A stretch of 64,000 nucleotides of DNA, from contig NZ_CP108513.1 of NCBI RefSeq assembly GCF_035989285.1, forward strand, positions 6,820,001-6,884,000. Direction: 5' to 3'. The DNA comes from Streptomyces sp. NBC_01235. Its GTDB lineage: Bacteria; Actinomycetota; Actinomycetes; Streptomycetales; Streptomycetaceae. Below, piece by piece: positions 15,158-23,339 of this stretch. The notes under the pieces were generated by a model, which saw nothing but the letters and a program-made list of their open reading frames with translations, did not search any database and was not told the DNA's origin. Position 1 is the stretch's first letter; the number at the start of each line of letters is the position of its first letter. A program made the position numbers and the translations under genes.

Positions 15158-17470
15158 TCAGTTATGCAAAACCTCCACGTCGCAGTGCAGCCGCCGCCCT
15201 GTCCCCACCTCGCGCACCGGCCCGGTCAGCCGCAGCCGGGCCGTCTCCCGCGCGTCCGCGCTGGACGTCCCCAACCGCAGCTCCAGCGCGCCCGGTTCGA
15301 CCACGCGCCGCCCCGCACGGTCGGTGAACGCCGACAGGTCGGCGTGGAAGCGGAACGTCACCCGCGCCGACTCGCCCGCCGTCAGTTCCAGCCGCCGGTA
15401 GCCGATCAGCCGGACGTCGGGACGCGTCACGCTCGCCACCGGGTCGTGCAGGTACAGCTGCACGACCTCCGCGCCCGCCCGCTCCCCGCTGTTGCGGACC
15501 GTGACGGACACGTCGTACGAGCCGTCCGTCGGGATCTCCGCGTCGGGGCCGGTGAAGTCCTCCCACATGAACGCCGTGTACGAGCGCCCGTGGCCGAAGG
15601 GGTACAGCGGGGTCGGGTCCAGGTTGCTGACCTCGCCGGCCAGGCCCAGTGGCGGCTGGAGGTAGGTCCAGGGCTGGCCGCCCGGTACGCGCGGCACGCT
15701 CACCGGGAGGCGGCCCGAGGGGTTCACCCGGCCCGACAGCACTCCCGCGACCGCCGGACCGCCCTCCTCCCCGGGGAAGAACGCCTGCACGACCGCCCCC
15801 AGCCGCCCGTGCCAGCGGCCCAGCGCGTACGGGCGGCCGGTGAGCAGGACGAGGACGACCGGGACGCCCGTCGCCACCAGGGCGTCCAGCAGCTCGCTCT
15901 GGATGCCCGGCAGGTTCAGGTCGGCCACGTCGCAGCCCTCGCCCGAGGTGCCCCGGCCGAACAGGCCCGCCCGGTCGCCGAGCACGGCCACGCAGACGTC
16001 CGCCTCCGAGGCGCGCGCGATGGCCTCCGTGAACCCGGACGGGTCCGGGTCCGAGACCCCGCAGCCTTCCGTGAACGTCACCTTCGCGTCCGGGAGTTCG
16101 GCCCGCAGGGACTCCAGCAGCGTCGGGATCTCGATGCCCGGCTCCGCCTCGGGGTGGTCGGGGAGGACATGGGAGGGGAAGGAGTAGCAGCCGAGCATCG
16201 CCAGGGCGTCCGCCGCCCTCGGGCCCACCACGGCGATGCGTGTGTCGGGGGCGAGGGGGAGCAGGCCGTCGGGGTTGTCCAGCAGGACCACCGACTTCTC
16301 CGCCAGCCGGCGGGCCAGGGCGCGGTTCGCCACCGGGTCGAGGTCGACCGACCCGGCGGTCTCCTCCGGCTCGGGCTGCCAGTCCTCGTCCAGGAGGCCC
16401 AGCTCGCACTTCTGGAGCAGGACGCGGCGGGCGGCCCGGTCGACCAGCTCCTGATGGACCTCGCCCTCCCGCACGGCCGCGACCAGCGCCTCGCCGTAGT
16501 ACTTCACCGTGGGCAGCTCGACATCGATGCCGGCTTCCAGGGCGAGACGGGCGGCCTCGGCGCGGGTGCCGGCGACCCGGTGCAGGGTCTGCAGGAAGCC
16601 GATGCCGAAATAGTCGGCGACGACCGTTCCGGTGAAGCCCCACTCCTCCCGCAGAAGGCGGGTCAGCAGCTCGGGGTCGGCGGAGGCCGGCACGCCGTCG
16701 CGTTCCGTGTAGGCCGCCATCACCGAGCGGGCGCCACCCTCGCGCAGCGCCATCTCGAACGGGGGAAGGGTGACGTCCGCGAACTCGCGCGTGCCCGCCC
16801 GCACCGGCGCCAGGTTGCGGGCGCCCGCCGAGGAGGCGTAGCCGGCGAAGTGCTTGAGCGTGGCGACGATCCCGGCCGATTCCAGCCCGCGCACATAGGC
16901 CGTGCCGACCGTGCCCACCAGGTACGGGTCCTCGCCGATCGTCTCCTCGACGCGGCCCCAGCGCGGATCCCGTACGACATCCAGGACGGGGGCGAGGCCC
17001 TGGTGGACGCCGACCGCGCGCAGGTCGCGGCCGATCGCCCGGCCCATCTCCTCCACCAGCGGCGGATCGAAGGCGGCGCCCCAGGCCAGCGGGACCGGGT
17101 AGGCGGTGGCCCGCCAGGCGGTGAAGCCGGCCAGGCACTCCTCGTGGGCGACCGCCGGGATGCCGAAGCGGCCGGCCGCGGCGATCCGGCGCTGGGCGAG
17201 CGCCAGCGCGCGGGCACCGAGCGCCGGGTCCACGGGGGCGGTGCCGAAGGAACGGGTCAGCTGGCCGAGCCCCCTGCTGATCAGCTCGTCCCAGTCGTAG
17301 TCGACGGTCATGTCGTGCTGGTGCGGGGCGACTCCGTCGCCGTCCGTCGCGGCGCCGACCCACACGCCGTACAGCTGGGCGGTCTTCTCCTCGAGGGTCA
17401 TCCGGGAGAGGAGGTCGTCGACACGGGCGGCGGCGGGCAGGGCGGGGTCACGCCAGGAGGCGGTGGTCAT
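15158..17470 (-). CDS. GH3 beta-glucosidase / beta-xylosidase
   Basis: 770 residues, typical of two-domain GH3 enzymes with a C-terminal fibronectin-III-like domain. KHFAGY near 206-211 and GFTGTVVADYFG with the nucleophile Asp at about 286 mark the TIM barrel. RVEETIGEDPYLVG and the C-terminal EVVQLYLHDP block are also present. There is no signal peptide, so it probably cleaves imported oligosaccharides in the cytoplasm. Divergent from a LacI repressor with two operator-like repeats between them, and followed at 18.7 kb by a xylanase with the same operator, which favours xylo-oligosaccharides as substrate. Glucosidase versus xylosidase cannot be settled by reading. Confidence 0.9.
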   Translation of the reverse strand: MTTASWRDPALPAAARVDDLLSRMTLEEKTAQLYGVWVGAATDGDGVAPHQHDMTVDYDWDELISRGLGQLTRSFGTAPVDPALGARALALAQRRIAAAGRFGIPAVAHEECLAGFTAWRATAYPVPLAWGAAFDPPLVEEMGRAIGRDLRAVGVHQGLAPVLDVVRDPRWGRVEETIGEDPYLVGTVGTAYVRGLESAGIVATLKHFAGYASSAGARNLAPVRAGTREFADVTLPPFEMALREGGARSVMAAYTERDGVPASADPELLTRLLREEWGFTGTVVADYFGIGFLQTLHRVAGTRAEAARLALEAGIDVELPTVKYYGEALVAAVREGEVHQELVDRAARRVLLQKCELGLLDEDWQPEPEETAGSVDLDPVANRALARRLAEKSVVLLDNPDGLLPLAPDTRIAVVGPRAADALAMLGCYSFPSHVLPDHPEAEPGIEIPTLLESLRAELPDAKVTFTEGCGVSDPDPSGFTEAIARASEADVCVAVLGDRAGLFGRGTSGEGCDVADLNLPGIQSELLDALVATGVPVVLVLLTGRPYALGRWHGRLGAVVQAFFPGEEGGPAVAGVLSGRVNPSGRLPVSVPRVPGGQPWTYLQPPLGLAGEVSNLDPTPLYPFGHGRSYTAFMWEDFTGPDAEIPTDGSYDVSVTVRNSGERAGAEVVQLYLHDPVASVTRPDVRLIGYRRLELTAGESARVTFRFHADLSAFTDRAGRRVVEPGALELRLGTSSADARETARLRLTGPVREVGTGRRLHCDVEVLHN

Positions 17471-17492
17471 GAGACTCCTGTCCCGAAGGATT

Positions 17493-17524
17493 CGAATGTT
17501 TCGTAACGCGCTTCGAATGTTCCG
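17493..17524. promoter_or_regulatory. two LacI-type operator repeats, CGAA-N3-TTCG
   Basis: CGAATGTTTCG at 17493-17503 is a CGAA-N3-TTCG dyad. A second copy at 17514-17524 (CGAATGTTCCG) differs by one base. The repeats start exactly 21 bases apart, two helical turns, so two dimers could bind on the same face. They lie between the GH3 gene (start at 17470) and lacI (17584). A third, perfect copy precedes the xylanase. Confidence 0.7.
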
Positions 17525-17583
17525 GGAACCTATGGCGTCCCCATGGGTTCGTCAAGGGGGCGCGTGGGGATACGATCGCCGCC

Positions 17584-18642
17584 ATGACACCCTCGGAGCC
17601 CGTGGAAACGCGGACAGAAGCGCGGCCGACGCAGACCGCGACGCTCGCGGAGATCGCCCGCGAGGCGGGCGTATCGGCACCGACTGTTTCGAAGGTCCTC
17701 AACGGCCGTGCCGATGTCGCCCCCGCGACCCGCAGCCGTGTCGAGGACCTGCTGCGGGCCCACGGCTACCGGCGCCGCCGCGCCGAGGCGACCCGGTCCC
17801 CCCTGATCGACCTGGTCTTCCACGAACTGGAGAGCGCCTGGGCGATGGAGGTCATCCGGGGCGTCGAGAACGTGGCGCGGGACGCCGGACTGAGCGTGGT
17901 GCTCAGCGAGAGCGCGGGGCGACTCACGCCCGGGCGGACCTGGGCCGACCAGGTCGCCGCCCGCCGCCCGCACGGGGTCGTGCTCGTCCTCTCCGGGCTC
18001 GACGAGTCCCAGCGGGCACTGCTGACCAGCCGGTCCATCCCGTTCGTGGTGATGGACCCGGCGGGCGACCCGGGGGCGGACGTGCCGTCGATCGGCGCCA
18101 CCAACTGGCAGGGCGGTCTCGCCGCCACCCGGCACCTGGTCGAGCTGGGCCACCGGCGGATCGGGGCGATCAGCGGGCCGCCGCAGATGATGTGCAGCCG
18201 GGCCCGGATCGACGGCTACCGGGCCGCGCTGGAGACGGCCGGGCTGCCGGTCGAGCAGGACCTGGTCAAGACCGGGGACTTCCATCACGAGACGGGCTAC
18301 CGGCTGGGCCGCGAGCTGCTCTACCGCCCCGACCGGCCCACCGCCGTCTTCGCCGGCAACGACCTCCAGGCCCTCGGCTGCTACGAGGCCGCCCGTGAGC
18401 TGGGGCTCAGGATCCCGGAGGACGTGAGCGTGGTCGGCTTCGACGACCTGCCGGTGGCGCGGTGGGTCGGGCCGCCCCTGACGACCGTCCGCCAGCCGCT
18501 GACGGAGATGGCGGAGGCGGCGGCCCGGCTGGTCCTCGAACTCGGGCGGTCCACGTCCGAGGAGGCGCCGACGGCGACGCGGGTGGAACTGGCGACGAGT
18601 CTGGTGGTGCGCAGCAGTACGGGGGCGCCGCCGGTCTCTTAG
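17584..18642 (+). CDS. LacI-family repressor of the GH3/xylanase block
   Basis: 352 residues. N-terminal HTH TLAEIAREAGVSAPTVSKVLNGRADVAP at about residues 20-48, then the hinge helix, then a periplasmic-binding-like sugar domain (GVVLVLSGLDESQ, GATNWQGGLAATRHLVELGH, VSVVGFDDLPVARWVGPPLTTVRQP). The closest functional class I can suggest is the xylobiose/cellobiose-responsive repressors of Streptomyces hemicellulase genes. It is divergent from the GH3 gene and followed by the xylanase on the same strand. The same CGAA-N3-TTCG dyad occurs before both enzyme genes, so this protein probably represses both. Inducer unknown. Confidence 0.88.
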   Translation: MTPSEPVETRTEARPTQTATLAEIAREAGVSAPTVSKVLNGRADVAPATRSRVEDLLRAHGYRRRRAEATRSPLIDLVFHELESAWAMEVIRGVENVARDAGLSVVLSESAGRLTPGRTWADQVAARRPHGVVLVLSGLDESQRALLTSRSIPFVVMDPAGDPGADVPSIGATNWQGGLAATRHLVELGHRRIGAISGPPQMMCSRARIDGYRAALETAGLPVEQDLVKTGDFHHETGYRLGRELLYRPDRPTAVFAGNDLQALGCYEAARELGLRIPEDVSVVGFDDLPVARWVGPPLTTVRQPLTEMAEAAARLVLELGRSTSEEAPTATRVELATSLVVRSSTGAPPVS

Positions 18643-18723
18643 GGGCGGCCGTGGCCGGAAGTTGACGTATTGACGGGTGTGGTGGGCGCCTCCACACTCC
18701 TCCGAAGTCAATCGGTTGGACGA

Positions 18724-18736
18724 CCGAAACTTTCGG
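18724..18736. promoter_or_regulatory. perfect operator dyad in front of the xylanase
   Basis: CCGAAA-C-TTTCGG is a perfect 13-base palindrome of the CGAA-N3-TTCG type. Its last two G residues are the first bases of the GGAGG ribosome binding site (18735-18739), so a bound repressor would sit at the translation start. It matches the dyads at 17493 and 17514. Confidence 0.75.
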
Positions 18737-18747
18737 AGGCACCCGCC

Positions 18748-20115
18748 ATGAGATCCTCCAGAACATTCTCCGCACGCACCTGGCTGACCACGCTGGTCGC
18801 CGGGGCCACCGCCGCCGCGGCGCTGCTCGTCGCGGCGCCCGCGGCGCAGGCCGCCGACACCCCCCTGCGCGACCTCGGCACCGCCAAGGGCAAGGTCATC
18901 GGCACGGCGGTCACCGGCTCCAAGCTCACCGGGACCTACGGCGACATCGCCGGGGCGCAGTTCAGCTCGCTGACCCCCGGCAACGCCATGAAGTGGGGCT
19001 CCGTCGAGCCGACCCAGTCCACCTTCAACTGGGCGGAGGCCGACCAGATCGTGGCCTTCGCGCAGGCCCACAACCAGCAGGTGCGCGGCCACACCCTGGT
19101 CTGGCACAGCCAGAACCCGAGCTGGCTGACGAACGGCACCTGGACGTCCGCCCAGCTCAGCACCCTGCTCCAGAACCACATCAACACCGAGGTCGGCCGC
19201 TACAAGGGCAAGCTCGCCGCCTGGGACGTCGTCAACGAGCCCTTCAACGAGGACGGCACCTACCGCTCGACCCTCTGGTACAACGGCCTCGGCGCCGACT
19301 ACATCGCCAACGCCCTGACCTGGGCGCGGGCCGCCGACCCGGCCGCCAAGCTGTACATCAACGACTACAACGTGGAAGGCGTGGGCGCGAAGTCGACGGC
19401 TCTGTACAACCTGGTCAAGTCGCTGAAGGAGCGCGGCGTTCCCATCGACGGGGTCGGCCTCCAGGCCCACCTCGTTCTCGGCCAGGTGCCCTCCACCCTC
19501 CAGCAGAACATCCAGCGCTTCGCCGACCTCGGCGTAGACGTGGCGATCACCGAGCTGGACATCCGGATGACGCTGCCCTCGGACAGCACCAAGCTCGCCC
19601 AGCAGAAGGCCGACTACAAGGCGGTCACGGCCGCCTGCGTGGCCGTCGCGCGCTGCGTGAACCTCACCGTCTGGGGCTTCACCGACTCCGACTCCTGGGT
19701 GGAGAGCACCTTCCCGGGGCAGGGGGCGGCGACGCCGTACGACGCGAACTACGCGCCGAAACCGGCGTACTACGGCATCTCCGAGGCGCTCGGCGGCGGC
19801 ACCACGACGCCTCCGCCGACCGGTGCCTGTACGGCCGCGTACAGCGTGGGCAGCCAGTGGAACACCGGGTTCACCGGCAACGTGACGATCTCCTGCTCGG
19901 GTGCCTCGCTGTCGTCCTGGAAGGTGACCTGGACCTACGGCGCCGGCCAGCAGATCACCCAGGCCTGGAACGCCACGTGCACCCAGTCGGGCGCCGCCGT
20001 GACGTGCGCGAACGCCTCGTACAACGGGACGGTCCCGGACGGCGGTTCGGTGTCGTTCGGGTTCAACGCGAACTGGAGCGGCAGCAACCCGGTGCCGACG
20101 GTGACGCTGGGCTGA
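18748..20115 (+). CDS. secreted endo-1,4-beta-xylanase, GH10 with CBM2
   Basis: 455 residues. Signal peptide of about 36 residues ending AAPAAQA-A. GH10 barrel at residues ~38-340: acid/base E164 in WDVVNEPF and nucleophile E269 in ITELDIRM, with GHTLVWHSQ in between. A short Thr/Pro linker (GGGTTTPPPTGAC) leads to a C-terminal CBM2 (~residues 355-455) with the conserved Trp positions QWNTGF, SSWKVTW and ANWSG, which binds crystalline polysaccharide. The ATG at 18748 has GGAGG 8 bases upstream overlapping the operator. The product cuts xylan outside the cell; the GH3 enzyme likely finishes the oligosaccharides. Confidence 0.95.
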   Translation: MRSSRTFSARTWLTTLVAGATAAAALLVAAPAAQAADTPLRDLGTAKGKVIGTAVTGSKLTGTYGDIAGAQFSSLTPGNAMKWGSVEPTQSTFNWAEADQIVAFAQAHNQQVRGHTLVWHSQNPSWLTNGTWTSAQLSTLLQNHINTEVGRYKGKLAAWDVVNEPFNEDGTYRSTLWYNGLGADYIANALTWARAADPAAKLYINDYNVEGVGAKSTALYNLVKSLKERGVPIDGVGLQAHLVLGQVPSTLQQNIQRFADLGVDVAITELDIRMTLPSDSTKLAQQKADYKAVTAACVAVARCVNLTVWGFTDSDSWVESTFPGQGAATPYDANYAPKPAYYGISEALGGGTTTPPPTGACTAAYSVGSQWNTGFTGNVTISCSGASLSSWKVTWTYGAGQQITQAWNATCTQSGAAVTCANASYNGTVPDGGSVSFGFNANWSGSNPVPTVTLG

Positions 20116-20219
20116 TCCCGGGCTGACCCCAGGCTGGGAAATATGAGATTTCCACAAGAAATCCGGCTCGCATCCCCTCTCCTAACAGTTCGCTCATAAC
20201 TCGGACTTACGTTCCCCCT

Positions 20220-21290
20220 GTGACGGGAGACGTGGTGAGACATGACGCGAACGGGCCGGACGGCGGCAGACGGGTGGGCCGGCGGTCGAGAGCGCTGAAG
20301 GCCGCCGGCCTGACACTGGCCGCCGCCCTGGTGGTGGGCATCGGCACGGCGGGCTGGGCCTACTGGCACCTCAACGGCAACATCGAGAGCGTCGACATCG
20401 ACAACGCGCTCGGTGACAACCGCCCCGCGAAGGCGGTGGCGACCCCCGCCCCGTCCGGCTCGGCGTCCGCCTCCCCGCTGCCCACCGAGGCCGTCAACAT
20501 CCTGGTGCTGGGCTCGGACTCGCGCAGCGGCGAGGCGAACCAGGCACTCGGCGGCGGCGACAGCACCGGCGCCCGCTCCGACACGGCGATGGTCGTGCAC
20601 ATCGACGCGGGCCGCACGTCCGCCACCGTCGTCAGCGTCCCGCGCGACACCCTCGTCACCCGCCCCTCCTGCCCGCTCTCCGACGGCGGCTCGACGGCCG
20701 TGGCGTACGGCGCGATGTTCAACACCGCCTACTCGGTGGGCGGTCCGGTCTGCGCCGTCAAGACGGTCGAGTCGATCACCGGCGTCCGCATGGACCACTA
20801 CATCGAGGTCGACTTCTCGGGCTTCGCGACGCTCGTGGACGCGCTCGGCGGGGTCACCGTCACCACCGACGCGGACATCGACGACGACGACAGTCACCTG
20901 CACCTGAAGGCCGGCACCCACCACCTGAACGGCACCCAGGCCCTCGCCCTGGCCCGCACCCGGCACGGCATAGGCGACGGCAGCGACCTCGGCCGCATAG
21001 GCCTCCAGCAGAAGCTCGTGAAGGCCCTGCTGGAACAGATCGCCTCCACCGACCTCCTCACCAGCCCCGCCAAGCTGTACGAGGTCGCCGACGCGATCAC
21101 CGGCAGCCTCACCACGGACACCGGCCTGAACTCCCTCTCCGCGCTGATGGAACTCGGCCAGAGCCTCAAGGGCCTCGCGGCCGACGGCGTCAGGACGGTG
21201 ACCATGCCCGTCGTGACGGCCCCCTCCGACCCCAACCGGGTGGTGGCCGAGGAACCGGCGGCGAGCGAGCTGTGGAAGTCGCTCGAATAA
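20220..21290 (+). CDS. LytR-CpsA-Psr (LCP) family glycopolymer ligase
   Basis: 356 residues from a GTG at 20220 (a GTG five codons later is also possible). Cytoplasmic Arg-rich tail, one membrane helix near residues 25-47 (AAGLTLAAALVVGIGTAGWAYW), Pro/Ala/Ser linker, then the LCP domain from about residue 93: NILVLGSDSRSG, RSDTAMVVHID, VVSVPRDTLV, and LALARTRHGIGDGSDLGRIGLQQ with the Arg-Asp-Arg set used for pyrophosphate lipid binding. LCP proteins attach teichoic acids or other glycopolymers to peptidoglycan outside the membrane. It appears to be a single-gene unit between the xylanase and the YCII gene. Confidence 0.92.
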   Translation: MTGDVVRHDANGPDGGRRVGRRSRALKAAGLTLAAALVVGIGTAGWAYWHLNGNIESVDIDNALGDNRPAKAVATPAPSGSASASPLPTEAVNILVLGSDSRSGEANQALGGGDSTGARSDTAMVVHIDAGRTSATVVSVPRDTLVTRPSCPLSDGGSTAVAYGAMFNTAYSVGGPVCAVKTVESITGVRMDHYIEVDFSGFATLVDALGGVTVTTDADIDDDDSHLHLKAGTHHLNGTQALALARTRHGIGDGSDLGRIGLQQKLVKALLEQIASTDLLTSPAKLYEVADAITGSLTTDTGLNSLSALMELGQSLKGLAADGVRTVTMPVVTAPSDPNRVVAEEPAASELWKSLE

Positions 21291-21395
21291 ATCTCCGGCG
21301 AGGTGTCGATCCGGCCGCCCGCCGTTCGACGCAGGAGTGAGAGGCCGGGAAGGACCCGGCCCGCCGGAGCCGTCCGGACGTCATGAGGAGTCACC

Positions 21396-21752
21396 ATGCC
21401 CCGTTACCTGTCGCTGGTGCGCATCGACGAGAACAACGCGCCCGCCGAGGGCCCCAGCCCCGAGCTGATGCAGCGCATGGGGGAGCTGATCGAGGAGATC
21501 ACCAAGGCCGGCGTGATGCTGGAGACCGCGGGGCTGACCCCGACATCGCAGGGCACCCGGGTGCGCTACGAGGGAGGCAAGATCTCCGTCACCGACGGCC
21601 CCTTCACCGAGACCAAGGAGGCCATCGGCGGCTACGCGATCATGCAGTGCAAGGACCAGGCCGAGGCCATCGAGTGGGCCAAGCGCTTCCTGAAGGTCCA
21701 CGAGGACTTCTGGACGGTGACCTGCGAGGTGCGGGAGATCGCCGAGGGCTGA
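21396..21752 (+). CDS. YCII/DGPF-domain protein
   Basis: 118 residues, with GAGGAG upstream of the ATG. The signature TDGPFTETKEAIGGY (residues ~67-81) identifies a YCII-related DGPF protein, a ferredoxin-like fold. These proteins are typically found beside group-42 ECF sigma factors, exactly as here, where the sigma gene starts 68 bases downstream. Their biochemical role is not established; a sensory or regulatory link to the sigma factor is the usual proposal. Cytoplasmic. Confidence 0.9.
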   Translation: MPRYLSLVRIDENNAPAEGPSPELMQRMGELIEEITKAGVMLETAGLTPTSQGTRVRYEGGKISVTDGPFTETKEAIGGYAIMQCKDQAEAIEWAKRFLKVHEDFWTVTCEVREIAEG

Positions 21753-21820
21753 GCGTTCCCCGGTGCCTCCCCTGGCGTGCTCCTTGGTCTGAGCACGTGC
21801 CGGGTGTTCGATGGTGGGCT

Positions 21821-23125
21821 GTGGAACAACAGCCCGCCTCGGACCCCCGGCCCGCCTCGGCCCGCCGTGCCGCCTCCGACCCCCGTACCGCCATCGAGAC
21901 CGTCTTCCGCCTGGAGTCGCCCCGCGTCATCGCCGCCGTCGCCCGGGTCGTCCGGGACGTCGGCATCGCCGAGGAGCTGGCGCAGGACGCGCTGGTCGCC
22001 GCACTGGAGCAGTGGCCGCGCGACGGGGTGCCGGACAACCCCGGCGCCTGGCTCACGGCCACCGCCCGCCACCGCGCCGTCGACCTGGTCCGCCGCCGGG
22101 AGAACTACGCCCGCAAGCTCCAGGAGATCGGCCGCGACCTGGAGACCACGACCGCCCCGCCCGAGGAGCCCGCCGACCCCGACGCCATCGACGACGACCT
22201 GCTCGGACTCGTCTTCACCGCCTGCCACCCGGTGCTGTCCGCCGAGGCACGCATCGCCCTCACCCTGCGTCTGCTCGGCGGCCTCGGCACGCCCGAGATC
22301 GCCCGCGCCTTCCTGGTCCCCGAGGCGACGGTCGCCCAGCGCATCGTTCGCGCCAAGAAGACCCTCGCGACCAGGAACATCGCCTTCGAGGTGCCCTACG
22401 GCCCCGACCGCGAGGCCCGGCTCGGCTCGGTCCTCGACGTCATCTACCTGATCTTCAACGAGGGGTACGCGGCCACCGCCGGCGACGACTGGCTGCGGCC
22501 GGCGCTGTGCGAGGACGCGCTGCGGCTGGCCCGGCAACTGGCGGCACTGATGCCGAAGGAGCCCGAGGTCCACGGCCTGACGGCGCTCCTGGAGTTCCAG
22601 GCCTCCCGCACGGCCGCCCGCACCGCCCCCGACGGCACCCCGGTCCTCCTCAAGGACCAGAACCGCCGCCGCTGGAACCGCAGGCTCATCGCCCGTGGCA
22701 TCGCCGCCCTCGACCGCGCGGGCGCCGCGGCCACCGGCGCCCCCGGCCCCTACGCCCTCCAGGCGGCCGTGGCCGCCTGCCACGCGCACGCCCACACCTA
22801 CGAGGACACCGACTGGGCGTCCATCGCCACCCTGTACGGCCTGCTGACAGCCCGCGCCCCGTCCCCGGTCGTCGAACTCAACCGCGCGGTCGCCGTGTCG
22901 ATGGCGGACGGCCCGGGGCCGGCGCTGGAGATCGTCGACGGCCTCGCCGCCGAACCGGCCCTGCGCGACTACCACCTCCTCCCCAGCGTCCGCGGCGACC
23001 TGCTGCTGCGTCTCGGCCGGACGACGGAGGCGAGGGCGGAGTTCGAACGCGCGGCGGAGCTGACGGCCAACGCCCGGGAACGGGAGCTGCTGCGGACGCG
23101 GGCGGACGCATGCCGGCCAACCTGA
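21821..23125 (+). CDS. ECF42-type RNA polymerase sigma factor with C-terminal TPR-like extension
   Basis: 434 residues from a GTG at 21821. Sigma-2 region: FRLESPRVIAAVARVVRDVGIAEELAQDALVAALEQWP (residues ~30-68, broken by a short loop). Sigma-4 region: LTLRLLGGLGTPEIARAFLVPEATVAQRIVRAKK. The last ~200 residues (VLDVIYLIFNEGYAATAG, ALQAAVAACHAHAHTYEDTDW, LNRAVAVSMADGPGPALEIVD) form the helical extension that defines the ECF42 group and replaces a separate anti-sigma factor. The YCII/DGPF gene directly upstream is its usual partner. Target genes are often the associated YCII genes; I found no clear cognate promoter. Confidence 0.92.
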   Translation: MEQQPASDPRPASARRAASDPRTAIETVFRLESPRVIAAVARVVRDVGIAEELAQDALVAALEQWPRDGVPDNPGAWLTATARHRAVDLVRRRENYARKLQEIGRDLETTTAPPEEPADPDAIDDDLLGLVFTACHPVLSAEARIALTLRLLGGLGTPEIARAFLVPEATVAQRIVRAKKTLATRNIAFEVPYGPDREARLGSVLDVIYLIFNEGYAATAGDDWLRPALCEDALRLARQLAALMPKEPEVHGLTALLEFQASRTAARTAPDGTPVLLKDQNRRRWNRRLIARGIAALDRAGAAATGAPGPYALQAAVAACHAHAHTYEDTDWASIATLYGLLTARAPSPVVELNRAVAVSMADGPGPALEIVDGLAAEPALRDYHLLPSVRGDLLLRLGRTTEARAEFERAAELTANARERELLRTRADACRPT

Positions 23126-23339
23126 ACCGGCCGACCCAAAACCCGTGCAATGTCGAACAGTTGTGGCTCGATATTCCGTTCCCCCTGTGTCCGATGCGCA
23201 CTAAAGTGACCCAGCCGCTGTGAAACGGCTGTGTGGTCGACGGGGGATATGGCGACGGGGGAACGACGCCGACCCGGCCCGCGCGCGGCTCCATCGACAT
23301 GTCTATCGACATTTTTGTGATCCCTGGGGGGTCGACAAC

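Noticed and set aside
20116..20219. Terminator after the xylanase
   Set aside because: GAAATATGAGATTTC gives only a short, weak stem and the CCCGGGCTG/CCCAGGCTG repeat is direct, not inverted; no convincing terminator.
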